Positions 39,766-47,749 of a DNA stretch of 64,000 nucleotides are shown here, piece by piece (the first letter of the stretch is position 1; every line of letters begins with the position of its first letter). A model generated the notes under the pieces. That model was not told where the DNA came from and did no database searches. It saw only the letters and a program-made list of their open reading frames with translations. Both the position numbers and the translations under genes were made by a program. The DNA comes from Methylolobus aquaticus (GTDB taxonomy: Bacteria > Pseudomonadota > Gammaproteobacteria > Methylococcales > Methylococcaceae). The stretch spans positions 105,503 to 169,502 of the forward strand of contig SEYW01000009.1 of NCBI GenBank assembly GCA_004168015.1. The letters are read 5' to 3'.

Positions 39766-39807
39766 GCCCGTCTCACGGCGACCCAGCCAGCCCTTGTCCT
39801 GCCGCCC

Positions 39808-40392
39808 TCAGCGGCCGATGCGGCCCTCTTCCCCGCGTAGCAGTCGTTGGATGTTGGCCCGGTGGCGAACGATCAGCAATGCCGACATCGCGGCCGTCGC
39901 AACTGCCAGCTCCGGTGACCCGATCAGGAACCAGGAATAGGCCGGGGCCAAAAGTGACGCGACCAGGGCCGACAGTGAGGAAATGCGGAATGCGGCGGCC
40001 ATTCCTAGCCACGTCAGTGCGGCCGCCAGGCCGACCCAACTCGAATAGCCGAGCAGCACGCCCAATGCGGTCGCAACCCCTTTGCCGCCCTTGAAGTTGA
40101 AAAACGCAGGGAACAGATGGCCGAGGAATGCCGCCAGGCCGGTCGCCGCGATGACCGTCGGTTCCGCGCCGAGACTTTTCGCGATCAGGACCGGCAACAA
40201 CCCTTTGGCGGCATCCCCGAGCAAGGTGATGACCGCGGCCTTTTTGCCGCCAAGACGAAGCACATTCGTCGCGCCGGGATTTTTCGACCCTTGCTCGCGT
40301 GGATCAGGCAGTCCGGCGATCCGGCTGACGATGACGGCCGTCGACACGGAGCCCAGCAGGTAGGCCAGGGGCACTAGGAACCAGTTGATCAT
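39808..40392 (-). CDS. plsY: Glycerol-3-phosphate acyltransferase PlsY
   Basis: A 194-residue inner membrane protein with about five helices. It uses acyl-phosphate to acylate glycerol-3-phosphate, the first step of phospholipid synthesis. The conserved loops are SVSTAVIVSRIAGLPDPREQGSK-like (with GSKNPGATNVLR), GHLFPAFFNFKGGKGVATALG and a C-terminal RHRANIQRLLRGEE. It lies between tsaD and folB, a common order. Confidence 0.95.
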   Translation of the reverse strand: MINWFLVPLAYLLGSVSTAVIVSRIAGLPDPREQGSKNPGATNVLRLGGKKAAVITLLGDAAKGLLPVLIAKSLGAEPTVIAATGLAAFLGHLFPAFFNFKGGKGVATALGVLLGYSSWVGLAAALTWLGMAAAFRISSLSALVASLLAPAYSWFLIGSPELAVATAAMSALLIVRHRANIQRLLRGEEGRIGR

Positions 40393-40469
40393 GAGTGCGG
40401 TCTGTCGGTTGTCAGTCGGCGAAGTTGTGTGTTACCAATGCCGGCGGAAACATAGGGGAATAGAGAGCG

Positions 40470-40829
40470 GTGGACATTATATTTCTACGCGGACTCCAGA
40501 TCGAGACGACGATCGGCATCTACGACTGGGAGCGCGTTATCAAGCAGGTTGTGATCCTTGATCTCGAGATGGGGACCGATATCCGCAAAGCCGCGGCATC
40601 GGACGACATTGCCGACACACTGGATTACAAGGCGTTGTCGAAGCGCCTGATTGGATTCGTGGAAAGCAGCGAGTTTTTGTTGGTTGAGACGCTGGCCGAA
40701 CGCGTGGCCGACCTGTTGCTCGGGGAATTCTCCATCCCCTGGTTGCGCTTGACCGTAAACAAGAAAGGGGCCATCAGCGGAGCGAGTGATGTCGGCATCA
40801 TCATCGAGCGCGGGTGCGCGGGTGCCTGA
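40470..40829 (+). CDS. folB: Dihydroneopterin aldolase
   Basis: A 119-residue enzyme that cleaves dihydroneopterin to 6-hydroxymethyl-dihydropterin in folate synthesis. It starts with GTG (MDIIFLRGLQIETTIGIYDWER), where the IGIYDWER segment is diagnostic; LDYKALSKRLIGFVESSEFLLVETLAE supplies the catalytic Glu and pterin-binding residues. Its stop overlaps folK by 8 bases when the GTG at 40822 is used for folK. Confidence 0.94.
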   Translation: MDIIFLRGLQIETTIGIYDWERVIKQVVILDLEMGTDIRKAAASDDIADTLDYKALSKRLIGFVESSEFLLVETLAERVADLLLGEFSIPWLRLTVNKKGAISGASDVGIIIERGCAGA

Positions 40830-41319
40830 GATCTTCGTCGGCGTCGGCAGCAACGTCGACCGGGAATTGAGCATCGGTGCCGGCCTGCAGAGACTCTGTC
40901 GGGAATTTGGTCCGCTGCGCTTGTCCAGCGTTTATGAGAGCGAAGCAGTTGGCTTTGTCGGCGATCCGTTTTTGAATCTGGTGGTCGGTTTCGACTGCGC
41001 GTTGCCAGCGCTGGAAGTGGCGGAACGCCTGACGATGATCGAGGCCGACGTGGGGCGAATCCGCGCCGACGACAAGTTTGCGGCGCGTACGCTTGATCTC
41101 GACCTGCTGCTCTACGGCAACGCGGTGTTCGAGGCCGGGAGCCTTCGGATACCGAGAGATGATATTACGCGCTATGCCTTTGTTCTGGAACCCTTAACCG
41201 AATTGGCCGCGGATCTTGTCCACCCTGAGCTGGGTACCAGCTTCGCCACGCTGTGGGCAGCGTTCGACAAGCGCTGCGTGCGGCAGCGGCGACTGGACCT
41301 GCGGCTCATGCCTAATTGA
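40822..41319 (+). CDS. folK: HPPK, 6-hydroxymethyl-dihydropterin pyrophosphokinase
   Basis: A 165-residue kinase that activates the product of FolB. Family motifs are VGVGSNVDRE, SSVYESEAVGF, RTLDLDLLLYGN (Mg-binding Asp pair) and LRIPRDDITRYAFVLEPL, a variant of the usual PHPRMHERAFVL. GTG at 40822 gives VPEIFVGVGSN and is preferred over the in-frame ATG at 40786, which would add 12 Ser/Ala-rich residues. The last 8 bases overlap the pteridine reductase gene end to end. Confidence 0.92.
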   Translation: MPEIFVGVGSNVDRELSIGAGLQRLCREFGPLRLSSVYESEAVGFVGDPFLNLVVGFDCALPALEVAERLTMIEADVGRIRADDKFAARTLDLDLLLYGNAVFEAGSLRIPRDDITRYAFVLEPLTELAADLVHPELGTSFATLWAAFDKRCVRQRRLDLRLMPN

Positions 41320-42049
41320 ACAGAGTGCGTCCGCCGTCGACGGCCAGTATCTGTCCCGTGACGTAGGGTGCTCGATCGACCAGGAATGCGACGGCGTTCG
41401 CAATGTCGCCGGGAGATCCGGTGCGTGCCAACGGCACTCGTTCCAGGATTTGCCTTTCCTCTTCGGGATTCGATGCGCTTTCCGGCCAGAGTATCGCGCC
41501 GGGAGAGACGCCGTTGACGCGAACGCTCGGGGCCAACTCTTTCGCGAGGCTCTTGGTCAGCGCCACAAGGCCGGCTTTGCTGATGCTGTAGATGGAATAG
41601 CCTTCGAGCGTATGTTCGGCGTGGATGTCACAAAGGTTGACGATGGTTCCACGGGACTTCGTGAGATAGGGTGCGGCCGCGCGGGCCAAAAAGAAGGGGG
41701 CCTTAAGATTGGTGCCGAGCAGATCCTCCCACATCGCGTCAGTCGCTGTTTCGAACGGGGTCGGATAGAACGCTGACGCGTTGTTGACCAGCACATCCAG
41801 CGCACCCCAGAACGAAAAAGCGGTCGCGACCAGTTGCGGCAGTGCGGCGACATCCCGCAGATCGCCCTGAATGACGCGCGCCGAATTCATCCGTTTCGCA
41901 TTCAGACGTTCCGCGAGTGCCGCGGCGTCGGCTACGGACTGCCTGCAATGCAGCACGACGTGGTAGTCGGCAGCATGCAAGGCCGCGCTAATCGCAGCCC
42001 CGAGCCGCCTTCCTGCGCCGGTAATCAACGCGACCCGGGCCGCACTCAT
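41312..42049 (-). CDS. Pteridine reductase (PTR1/FolM-like SDR)
   Basis: A 245-residue SDR. The cofactor motif TGAGRRLG (10-17) is the pteridine-reductase variant that prefers NADPH. Instead of the usual catalytic Ser there is Asp141, followed 13 residues later by Tyr154 and then Lys158 (YSIYSISK); this Asp-x12-Tyr-x3-Lys spacing matches Leishmania PTR1 (Asp181, Tyr194, Lys198). It probably reduces dihydropterins or dihydrofolate. It converges on folK, which supports a role in pterin metabolism. Confidence 0.87.
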   Translation of the reverse strand: MSAARVALITGAGRRLGAAISAALHAADYHVVLHCRQSVADAAALAERLNAKRMNSARVIQGDLRDVAALPQLVATAFSFWGALDVLVNNASAFYPTPFETATDAMWEDLLGTNLKAPFFLARAAAPYLTKSRGTIVNLCDIHAEHTLEGYSIYSISKAGLVALTKSLAKELAPSVRVNGVSPGAILWPESASNPEEERQILERVPLARTGSPGDIANAVAFLVDRAPYVTGQILAVDGGRTLFN

Positions 42050-42210
42050 GGGGCGATCCCTCCGGTACGAAGGTCAAATCTGGGCGCGTTTGGATGCGTG
42101 TTCATGGCGCTTTGTCTGCATTCTGTCACTGAATGGTCAAGTGATTGTCCGAATAGTTTCATGCGGTAAGCCTACTGTCTCGCGCTGACAATGGCGCTGA
42201 GGATCCGATC

Positions 42211-42741
42211 ATGAAGCTAATCCAGACGATTCATCAATATGACGTCGTCATGTTCAACTGGTTCATGGGTTGCCGGCCGGTTAGCCGCTGCGCTCGCGTC
42301 AGTCGGTGGATTTCGCGCACCGGTGACGGTTACCTCTACCTGCTGATCGGCCTGTACTGCTATGGATATCGGTCGGAACTCCCCGCCGCCTCCCTGTTCC
42401 TGTCGTGCGCCATGGCAGCCTTCGCCATCGAGCGGAGTTGCTATCTGTTGCTGAAGCAGGGCTTCAGGCGGGGGCGGCCACAACAGGCACTGCCGAACTT
42501 TCGTAGTCTCATCGTTCCATCGGACCGCTTCAGTTTCCCCTCCGGACATACCTCTGCCGCGTTCCTGATGGCGACGCTGCTGGGCTATTTCTGCCCCGTG
42601 CTGCTATGGCCGGGCTATCTGTGGGCCGGCCTCGTGGGCTTGTCCAGGATCTCTCTCGGAGTGCATTTCCCGACCGACGTGCTCGTCGGAATGACCATGG
42701 GAATCACGGTCGCGGCGGTGAGTCTGCGGGTGCTGGGCTAG
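42211..42741 (+). CDS. PAP2 family phosphatase
   Basis: A 176-residue membrane phosphatase with about five helices. All three PAP2 motifs are present: Lys82 to Arg89-Pro90 (KQGFRRGRP), PSGH at 110-113, and SR (144-145) to His152 and Asp156 (SRISLGVHFPTD). The likely substrates are lipid phosphates such as phosphatidate or undecaprenyl pyrophosphate. Its TAG stop overlaps the GTG of the glycosyltransferase gene by one base. Confidence 0.9.
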   Translation: MKLIQTIHQYDVVMFNWFMGCRPVSRCARVSRWISRTGDGYLYLLIGLYCYGYRSELPAASLFLSCAMAAFAIERSCYLLLKQGFRRGRPQQALPNFRSLIVPSDRFSFPSGHTSAAFLMATLLGYFCPVLLWPGYLWAGLVGLSRISLGVHFPTDVLVGMTMGITVAAVSLRVLG

Positions 42742-43811
42742 TGAAGATCCTTTACGGCGTTCAGGCGACCGGCAATGGCCACATCACGCGCGCTCGGGTC
42801 ATGGCGCCTTTGCTGCGTGCCGCCGGGGCCGAGGTCACGTTCTTGTTTACCGGACGGCCGTGGTCCCGCTTGTTCGACATGGAAATTTTCGGCGATTTCG
42901 AATGGCGCGCCGGGCTGACCTTCCAGACCCACGCGGGTCAGGTGGATTATTTCAAGACCGCCCTCCATAACGATCTGCCGGGATTTGTTCGGGATGTGCA
43001 CAGACTGGCGGTAAGGGAATACGATCTGGTCATCACCGATTTCGAACCCGTGACCGCCTGGGCGGCAAAACTCAGGGGCGTACGGGCGGTTGGGATCGGG
43101 CATCAGTATGCTTTTGCGTTCCCGATTCCGCGCACCGGCGACGATTTCCTGGCGCGGACGGTCATGAAGTCCTTCGCCCCGGCCAGTATCAGTCTCGGCT
43201 TGCACTGGCATCACTTCGACCAGCCCATTCTCCCGCCGATCATCGAGACGCCCGCCGAGCCGGATCGCGTCGCTCCGGAGAAGATCCTCGTCTATCTGCC
43301 CTTCGAAGATGCGCGGATGATCGTGCGACTGCTGCAGGGCTTCACTGACTTTCAGTTCTATGTCTACGGGACCGGTCCGGTCGCTGACAAGCCGAGCCAT
43401 ATCCACATCCGACCTCCGTCGCGCGACGGCTTCCACAATGATCTGCGTGACTGCGTCGGGGTCATCTGCAACGCCGGTTTCGAGCTTGCCAGCGAGGCCC
43501 TGCAAATGGGAAAAAAGCTTCTGGTCAAGCCGCTGCACGCGCAGTTGGAACAGCTATCGAATGCGCTCGCGCTAGAGCAGCTTGGGTTCGGCACGGTTAT
43601 GCCGGATCTCGATGCGGCAAGCGTCGGTTTCTGGCTGAAGCACGGCCAGGCGCGACGCGTGGTCTATCCGCGCGTCGCCGAGGCCGTGGTGGAGTGGCTG
43701 CTAGGAGGGGATCTTCGGGTTGATCCCCATTGGGTTGCGTCAGTCTGGGAGCGTGTCGTTTACGGCGCCGGTGATGTGGCGGGGCCCGCGCAGTTGCGAA
43801 AGTTCGCCTAA
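42741..43811 (+). CDS. MJ1255/VC2487-family glycosyltransferase
   Basis: A 356-residue GT-B type protein. The N-terminus KILYGVQATGNGHITRARVM is the signature of the MJ1255/VC2487 family, and the C-terminal half holds a donor-site-like segment, VICNAGFELASEALQMGKKLLVKP. The sugar and acceptor are unknown. The start is GTG, overlapping the PAP2 stop (TAGTG), so translation is coupled; together they suggest action on a lipid-linked substrate (inference). It converges on cysQ. Confidence 0.87.
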   Translation: MKILYGVQATGNGHITRARVMAPLLRAAGAEVTFLFTGRPWSRLFDMEIFGDFEWRAGLTFQTHAGQVDYFKTALHNDLPGFVRDVHRLAVREYDLVITDFEPVTAWAAKLRGVRAVGIGHQYAFAFPIPRTGDDFLARTVMKSFAPASISLGLHWHHFDQPILPPIIETPAEPDRVAPEKILVYLPFEDARMIVRLLQGFTDFQFYVYGTGPVADKPSHIHIRPPSRDGFHNDLRDCVGVICNAGFELASEALQMGKKLLVKPLHAQLEQLSNALALEQLGFGTVMPDLDAASVGFWLKHGQARRVVYPRVAEAVVEWLLGGDLRVDPHWVASVWERVVYGAGDVAGPAQLRKFA

Positions 43812-43822
43812 GATCCTCCTGA

Positions 43823-44641
43823 TCAGCCGGCGATCCCTTCGGCGTACTGGCACCAATCTGTCGTCTTGTCGCCGAACGCCAGGAAGTAGGGATTCAGGAA
43901 GGTGTCCCGTTCGTTGTAGCGAAGATCCTGTCCCTTAAGATCGGTTACTCGGCCGCCCGCTTCACGCACGACGCAGTGCGCGGCGGCCGTATCCCATTCC
44001 GACGTCAACCCGATACGCGGGTAGATGTCCGCGGCGCCCTCGGCGACGAGGCACAACTTAAGCGAGCTGCCCATGGACGTCAGGTCGTGATCCCCTAGGC
44101 GGGTCAGGTACTGCATCAGTTCCTCGGTCTGGTGCGACCTGCTCCCGACGACCGTCAGCCTATCCCCGCGGCGGTCCCTGACGCGGATCGGCTCGGGAAC
44201 CTCGTCTCCGCTCTGCTTATAGGCGCCGCAACCTTCCGCGGCGAAATACGTGAGGTCGAGCACAGGCGCGTAAACCACGCCGAGCACCGGCTGACCGTCG
44301 AAGATCAGCGCAACATTGACGGTAAACTCCCCGTTGCGCTTGATGAATTCCTTGGTCCCGTCGAGCGGGTCGATCATCCAGCAGGATTGCCAGGCCTTAC
44401 GGATCTCCGGCGCGACGGCGGTGGATTCCTCGGAAATGATCGGGTGAGTGGGGTGCAGGGTCGCCAGGCCGCGGACCAGGCTTTCATGTGCCGCAAGATC
44501 GGCCTGTGTCAACGGGCTATCATCACCCTTCAGGTCAACCAGAAAGTCGGTGCCGTAGATGTCGAGGATTTTCTTTCCCGCTTCGCGTGTCAAGGCGACA
44601 ACGGATTCGAGATATTGCGATGGTTCTCTGGATATTGGCAT
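43823..44641 (-). CDS. cysQ: 3'(2'),5'-bisphosphate nucleotidase
   Basis: A 272-residue inositol-monophosphatase-fold enzyme that removes the 3'-phosphate from PAP, a by-product of sulfate assimilation. Metal-binding elements are ISEES (Glu71, Glu72), DPLDGTKEF (91-99) and EWDTAAAHCVV near the C-terminus. ATG at 44641 (MPISREPSQYLESV) gives the family length; an in-frame codon 31 residues upstream is less likely. It is divergent from the YrfG-like gene. Confidence 0.93.
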   Translation of the reverse strand: MPISREPSQYLESVVALTREAGKKILDIYGTDFLVDLKGDDSPLTQADLAAHESLVRGLATLHPTHPIISEESTAVAPEIRKAWQSCWMIDPLDGTKEFIKRNGEFTVNVALIFDGQPVLGVVYAPVLDLTYFAAEGCGAYKQSGDEVPEPIRVRDRRGDRLTVVGSRSHQTEELMQYLTRLGDHDLTSMGSSLKLCLVAEGAADIYPRIGLTSEWDTAAAHCVVREAGGRVTDLKGQDLRYNERDTFLNPYFLAFGDKTTDWCQYAEGIAG

Positions 44642-44708
44642 GGAATAGGTTCCCTTGCTGCTCACATTCGTCGGATTGGGATCATGTTTCTTTGGAGAAT
44701 CATAACCG

Positions 44709-45362
44709 ATGATTGACTGGAGCAGGATCGACACGGTGTTTCTGGATATGGATGGAACCTTGTTGGACTTGGGGTTCGATAATTATTTTTGGCGCGAGTT
44801 GGTGCCGCGCCGCTATGCCGAAGCCCGTGGATTGAGCGTTCTCGATGCTCAGGCGCGGATTACGGCGCGCTACCAGACCCAGGAGGGTGCGCTGGCCTGG
44901 TATTGCCTCGATTACTGGAGCGCCGAACTCGAGCTGGACCTGATCGCACTCAAGCGGGAAGTTGCCTCGGCCATTACGGTGATGCCATACGCGGAGGCTT
45001 TCCTGCAAGCCTTGCAGGCACTCCCGGTGCGTGTCGTGCTGGTCACCAACGCCCATCCGGCGAGTCTTTCCCTGAAGATGGACCGCACCGGCCTGGCTCG
45101 GTTCTTCGCGGCACAGGTTTGTTCACATGAACTTGGTGTGCCGAAGGAGTCGTCTGTTTTCTGGACGCGGCTGCGCGAGGTCGAGCCGTTCCTGCCGCCT
45201 CGGAGCGTGCTCATCGATGACAGCCTTGCGGTGCTCCAGTCCGCCCGGCGTCAGGGGATAGGACAGACCATAGCCGTCCGCAGGCCGGCCCTCAATCAAC
45301 CACCGCGGCACATCGACGAATTTACTGCAATCGACGACCTGCGCGCCGTAACGCCCGACTGA
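44709..45362 (+). CDS. yrfG: HAD-family GMP/IMP nucleotidase (YrfG-like)
   Basis: A 217-residue HAD hydrolase. The nucleophile motif FLDMDGTLLDL places Asp13 and Asp15 at the active site, and later motifs are VTNAH and LIDDSLAVLQSAR. WRELVPRRYAEARGLS and the DYWSAELELDL cap sequence match YrfG, which dephosphorylates purine mononucleotides. In many relatives nudE lies between cysQ and yrfG; here the two are directly divergent and no nudE is seen. Confidence 0.88.
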   Translation: MIDWSRIDTVFLDMDGTLLDLGFDNYFWRELVPRRYAEARGLSVLDAQARITARYQTQEGALAWYCLDYWSAELELDLIALKREVASAITVMPYAEAFLQALQALPVRVVLVTNAHPASLSLKMDRTGLARFFAAQVCSHELGVPKESSVFWTRLREVEPFLPPRSVLIDDSLAVLQSARRQGIGQTIAVRRPALNQPPRHIDEFTAIDDLRAVTPD

Positions 45363-45378
45363 GACTCGGGTCCGCGCC

Positions 45379-45422
45379 GTTTCATCTTAGCGTCATCTGA
45401 GCTTCCGCAAGTTGTCACGCAC
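45379..45422 (+). promoter_or_regulatory. Pho-box-like array upstream of olsBA
   Basis: Four consecutive 11-base units (45379-45389, 45390-45400, 45401-45411, 45412-45422) carry TTTCAT, CGTCAT, TTCCGC and TGTCAC cores in the same phase, resembling the PhoB site (CTGTCAT repeated every 11 bases). Units two and four are the better matches and unit three is weak. The array ends 47 bases before the olsB start; GATATT at 45440-45445 is a candidate -10. Confidence 0.45.
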
Positions 45423-45469
45423 CTGCCCTAAGGTGGCGTGATATTTACCAACTCGCGGGAGATTGCACA

Positions 45470-46258
45470 GTGCTGGACTCAACTGCAGGGGCGCGGCCGT
45501 CCCGATCGCGCCGCTTCACCACACTCTTGGCGCGCGACGGAGAAACGGTGCGCAAGGCGCAGGCTTTGCGCTACCAGGTTTTTGCCGGAGAGATGGGGGC
45601 TCGTTTGCACTCCCTGGTACCCGGTCTCGACTGTGACGAATACGATGCCTACTGCGATCATCTGGTCGTGGTCGATCAGGTGTCCGATCGAGTCATCGGA
45701 TGTACGCGGCTGTTGCGCGACACCGAGGCTCGGCGGCTCGGGCAATTTTACTCGCAAAGCGAGTTCGAACTCGACCGACTGCTGGCGCGTCCCGGCCGTT
45801 TCCTCGAGATCGGGAGAACCTGCGTCGCGCCTGGATATCGTGGAGGGGTCATCATTGCGGCGCTGTGGGCCGAACTGGCCGACTACGCCACGCAACGAGG
45901 TTTCGATTATCTGATGGGCTGCGCGAGCATCCCGCCCGGCCCTAGCGGCTTTGCGGTCGATGCGGTCTACAGCCAATTGTCGCCAGCGCAGTTGGGGCCG
46001 GCTGAACTGGGCGTGCGGTCGCGTCTCCCGGTGCCCGCGCAACAGCGTTGCCAGCGTGATGAGAGTGGTATTCCACCGCTGCTACAGGCGTATCTGAGGC
46101 TGGGTGCCTGGGTCTGCGGCGATCCCTGCTGGGATCCTGATTTCAACGTCATGGATGTATTCGTCCTGCTGTCGCTGGACCGGTTGGCGGAACGTTACGA
46201 GCGCCGCTTCGTCGGAGTCAAGGAAGCCGAGCATGCGACGATTTCTGCAATGGTCTAG
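45470..46258 (+). CDS. olsB: L-ornithine N(alpha)-acyltransferase
   Basis: A 262-residue protein of the OlsB family in the GNAT superfamily, which attaches a 3-hydroxyacyl chain to the alpha amino group of ornithine. RKAQALRYQVFAGEMGA, DEYDAYCDHLVV, FLEIGRTCVAPGYRGG, and GCASIPPG match OlsB. The start is GTG with GGGAG 8 bases upstream. It overlaps olsA by 26 bases; the pair makes the phosphate-free lipid ornithine lipid. Confidence 0.9.
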   Translation: MLDSTAGARPSRSRRFTTLLARDGETVRKAQALRYQVFAGEMGARLHSLVPGLDCDEYDAYCDHLVVVDQVSDRVIGCTRLLRDTEARRLGQFYSQSEFELDRLLARPGRFLEIGRTCVAPGYRGGVIIAALWAELADYATQRGFDYLMGCASIPPGPSGFAVDAVYSQLSPAQLGPAELGVRSRLPVPAQQRCQRDESGIPPLLQAYLRLGAWVCGDPCWDPDFNVMDVFVLLSLDRLAERYERRFVGVKEAEHATISAMV

Positions 46259-47021
46259 AGCCGCGCTGATCGGGCTCATGTTCGCCGCTGGCTTGGCGAC
46301 TGTCGGCCTGCTTTTCCCGGTGCTTCGCTGTCTTCCGCTCTTGCCCGCCCGCCGTTTGGAAGGGGCTATCCAAGTGGCTTGGTATAGCGCCTTGCTGAGC
46401 ATCCTGGGCGTGAACGTGCGGGTAACAGGGCGTCCGTGTCCCGACGCAGCTTTGTGGGTCAGCAACCATGTTTCCTGGCTGGATATCGTGCTGCTCGGCA
46501 CCTGCCGACCACTGACTTTTGTTGCCAAGAGTGAAGTGGGAACTTGGCCCCTTGTCGGCTTTCTGGCCAAGGGTACGGGAACTCTGCTCGTCCGGCGCGG
46601 CGATCTGGCAAGCAGTGGTCTGGTGGCCGACCGGATGACCTGGCTGTTGCGGCAAGGGCAGGCCGTCGCCCTGTTTCCCGAGGGCACAAGCAGTACCGGG
46701 CCCGCAGTAATGCGGTTCCACGCACGGTTGTTCGGGCCGGCCGTGCGGGTCGGAGCCCGGGTCCAGCCGGTCGCGATCCGTTATCACGGCGCGGGCTGCG
46801 AGCATGTCCCGTTCGTTGGGGATGATGACTTTCTGCCGCATCTTTGGCGCTTGCTTGGGGAAAGGCGCATCGCCGTTGAGTTGAGCTTCTGTCCGCCGGT
46901 CACCGCCAGCGGTAAGGCTCGGGATGAACTGGCAGCACAGACCCGCTCACACGTGGTCTCGGCTCTGGGGGGTGACGCGGCAGAGCATCTCGTTCACGGT
47001 TTGCGGCGAAACCGCAACTAA
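46233..47021 (+). CDS. olsA: Lyso-ornithine lipid O-acyltransferase (PlsC family)
   Basis: A 262-residue acyltransferase with an N-terminal membrane segment (about 10-32). The catalytic NHVSWLD motif has His79 and Asp84, and FPEGTSS (148-154) binds the acyl acceptor. Sequence alone would allow lysophosphatidate acyltransferase, but the 26-base overlap with olsB makes lyso-ornithine lipid the likely acceptor. ATG at 46233 gives MRRFLQWSRA. Confidence 0.87.
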   Translation: MRRFLQWSRAALIGLMFAAGLATVGLLFPVLRCLPLLPARRLEGAIQVAWYSALLSILGVNVRVTGRPCPDAALWVSNHVSWLDIVLLGTCRPLTFVAKSEVGTWPLVGFLAKGTGTLLVRRGDLASSGLVADRMTWLLRQGQAVALFPEGTSSTGPAVMRFHARLFGPAVRVGARVQPVAIRYHGAGCEHVPFVGDDDFLPHLWRLLGERRIAVELSFCPPVTASGKARDELAAQTRSHVVSALGGDAAEHLVHGLRRNRN

Positions 47022-47213
47022 GCTTGCCGGGTCGTCCTGGCTTCCAAGCTACAGGCCTTGCTCGGAGTCGCTTGGCTCGTGCTGCGGCTGCCCCTTGGGC
47101 TTGCAAAATCGCCCGGTTTAGGCTCAAATTCCGGTTCATTCTGCCTACATGTGGTTCCGGTTCGTGGCGTTGCCCGGGCCCGATTGCAAATTGGTGCTGA
47201 GATCAAGGAGTTA

Positions 47214-47543
47214 ATGGTGAGCGCGAACATTGTGCATTTGACCGATGGAGAGTTCGAGGAGAAGGTTCTCAAGTCTCCGGAACCCGTGCTCGTGGACTAC
47301 TGGGCCGAATGGTGCGGGCCCTGCAAGATGATTGCACCGATACTCGACGAAATCGCTGCCGATTACGCCGGCAAACTGACCGTGGCCAAGTTGAACATCG
47401 ATGACAACCCGACAACGCCGCAGCGGTTTGGCGTTCGCGGTATTCCCACCCTGATGCTGTTCAAAAATGGCGAGGTTGAGGGAACCAAGGTTGGTGCAAT
47501 GTCGAAGTCCCAGTTGACCGCCTTCCTGGATACGCACCTGTAA
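47214..47543 (+). CDS. trxA: Thioredoxin
   Basis: A 109-residue thioredoxin with the redox motif WCGPC (in [15 protein letters not shown]), the cis-Pro segment [13 protein letters not shown] and the usual length. It reduces protein disulfides in the cytoplasm. AAGGAG precedes the ATG by 6 bases. It is followed after about 200 bases by rho, a conserved gammaproteobacterial neighbour pair. Confidence 0.97.
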   Translation: MVSANIVHLTDGEFEEKVLKSPEPVLVDYWAEWCGPCKMIAPILDEIAADYAGKLTVAKLNIDDNPTTPQRFGVRGIPTLMLFKNGEVEGTKVGAMSKSQLTAFLDTHL

Positions 47544-47639
47544 CTTTGCGGCTCTTCGCCACAGGCTGCCTCTCGTCCCATCGCGGTGGACGGGGCGCGG
47601 CCCATGTGGTAGCCTACCACCGTTCACATCTGTAGATCC

Positions 47640-47749
47640 CCGCTCCGCGTACGTCGCGGAAGCCCGCCTGCTCAGGCTCCCTTCCCGGGATCTTCCTTCC
47701 GATCTCCAAGACTCTCGTTCCTCGCATCATCCTGCCGTGCTCTAACGCC
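47640..47749 (+). promoter_or_regulatory. C-rich, G-poor leader of rho
   Basis: The bases before the rho ATG are markedly pyrimidine-rich, especially 47680-47749, with many C-rich dinucleotides and few G. Rho-binding (rut) sites have this composition, and rho in E. coli is autoregulated through its leader. No strong hairpin or terminator was seen. The call is compositional. Confidence 0.35.

Noticed and set aside
42738..43538. A 266-codon leftward open frame opposite the glycosyltransferase
   Set aside because: Antisense to a confident gene, with no recognisable domain and composition typical of complementary frames.
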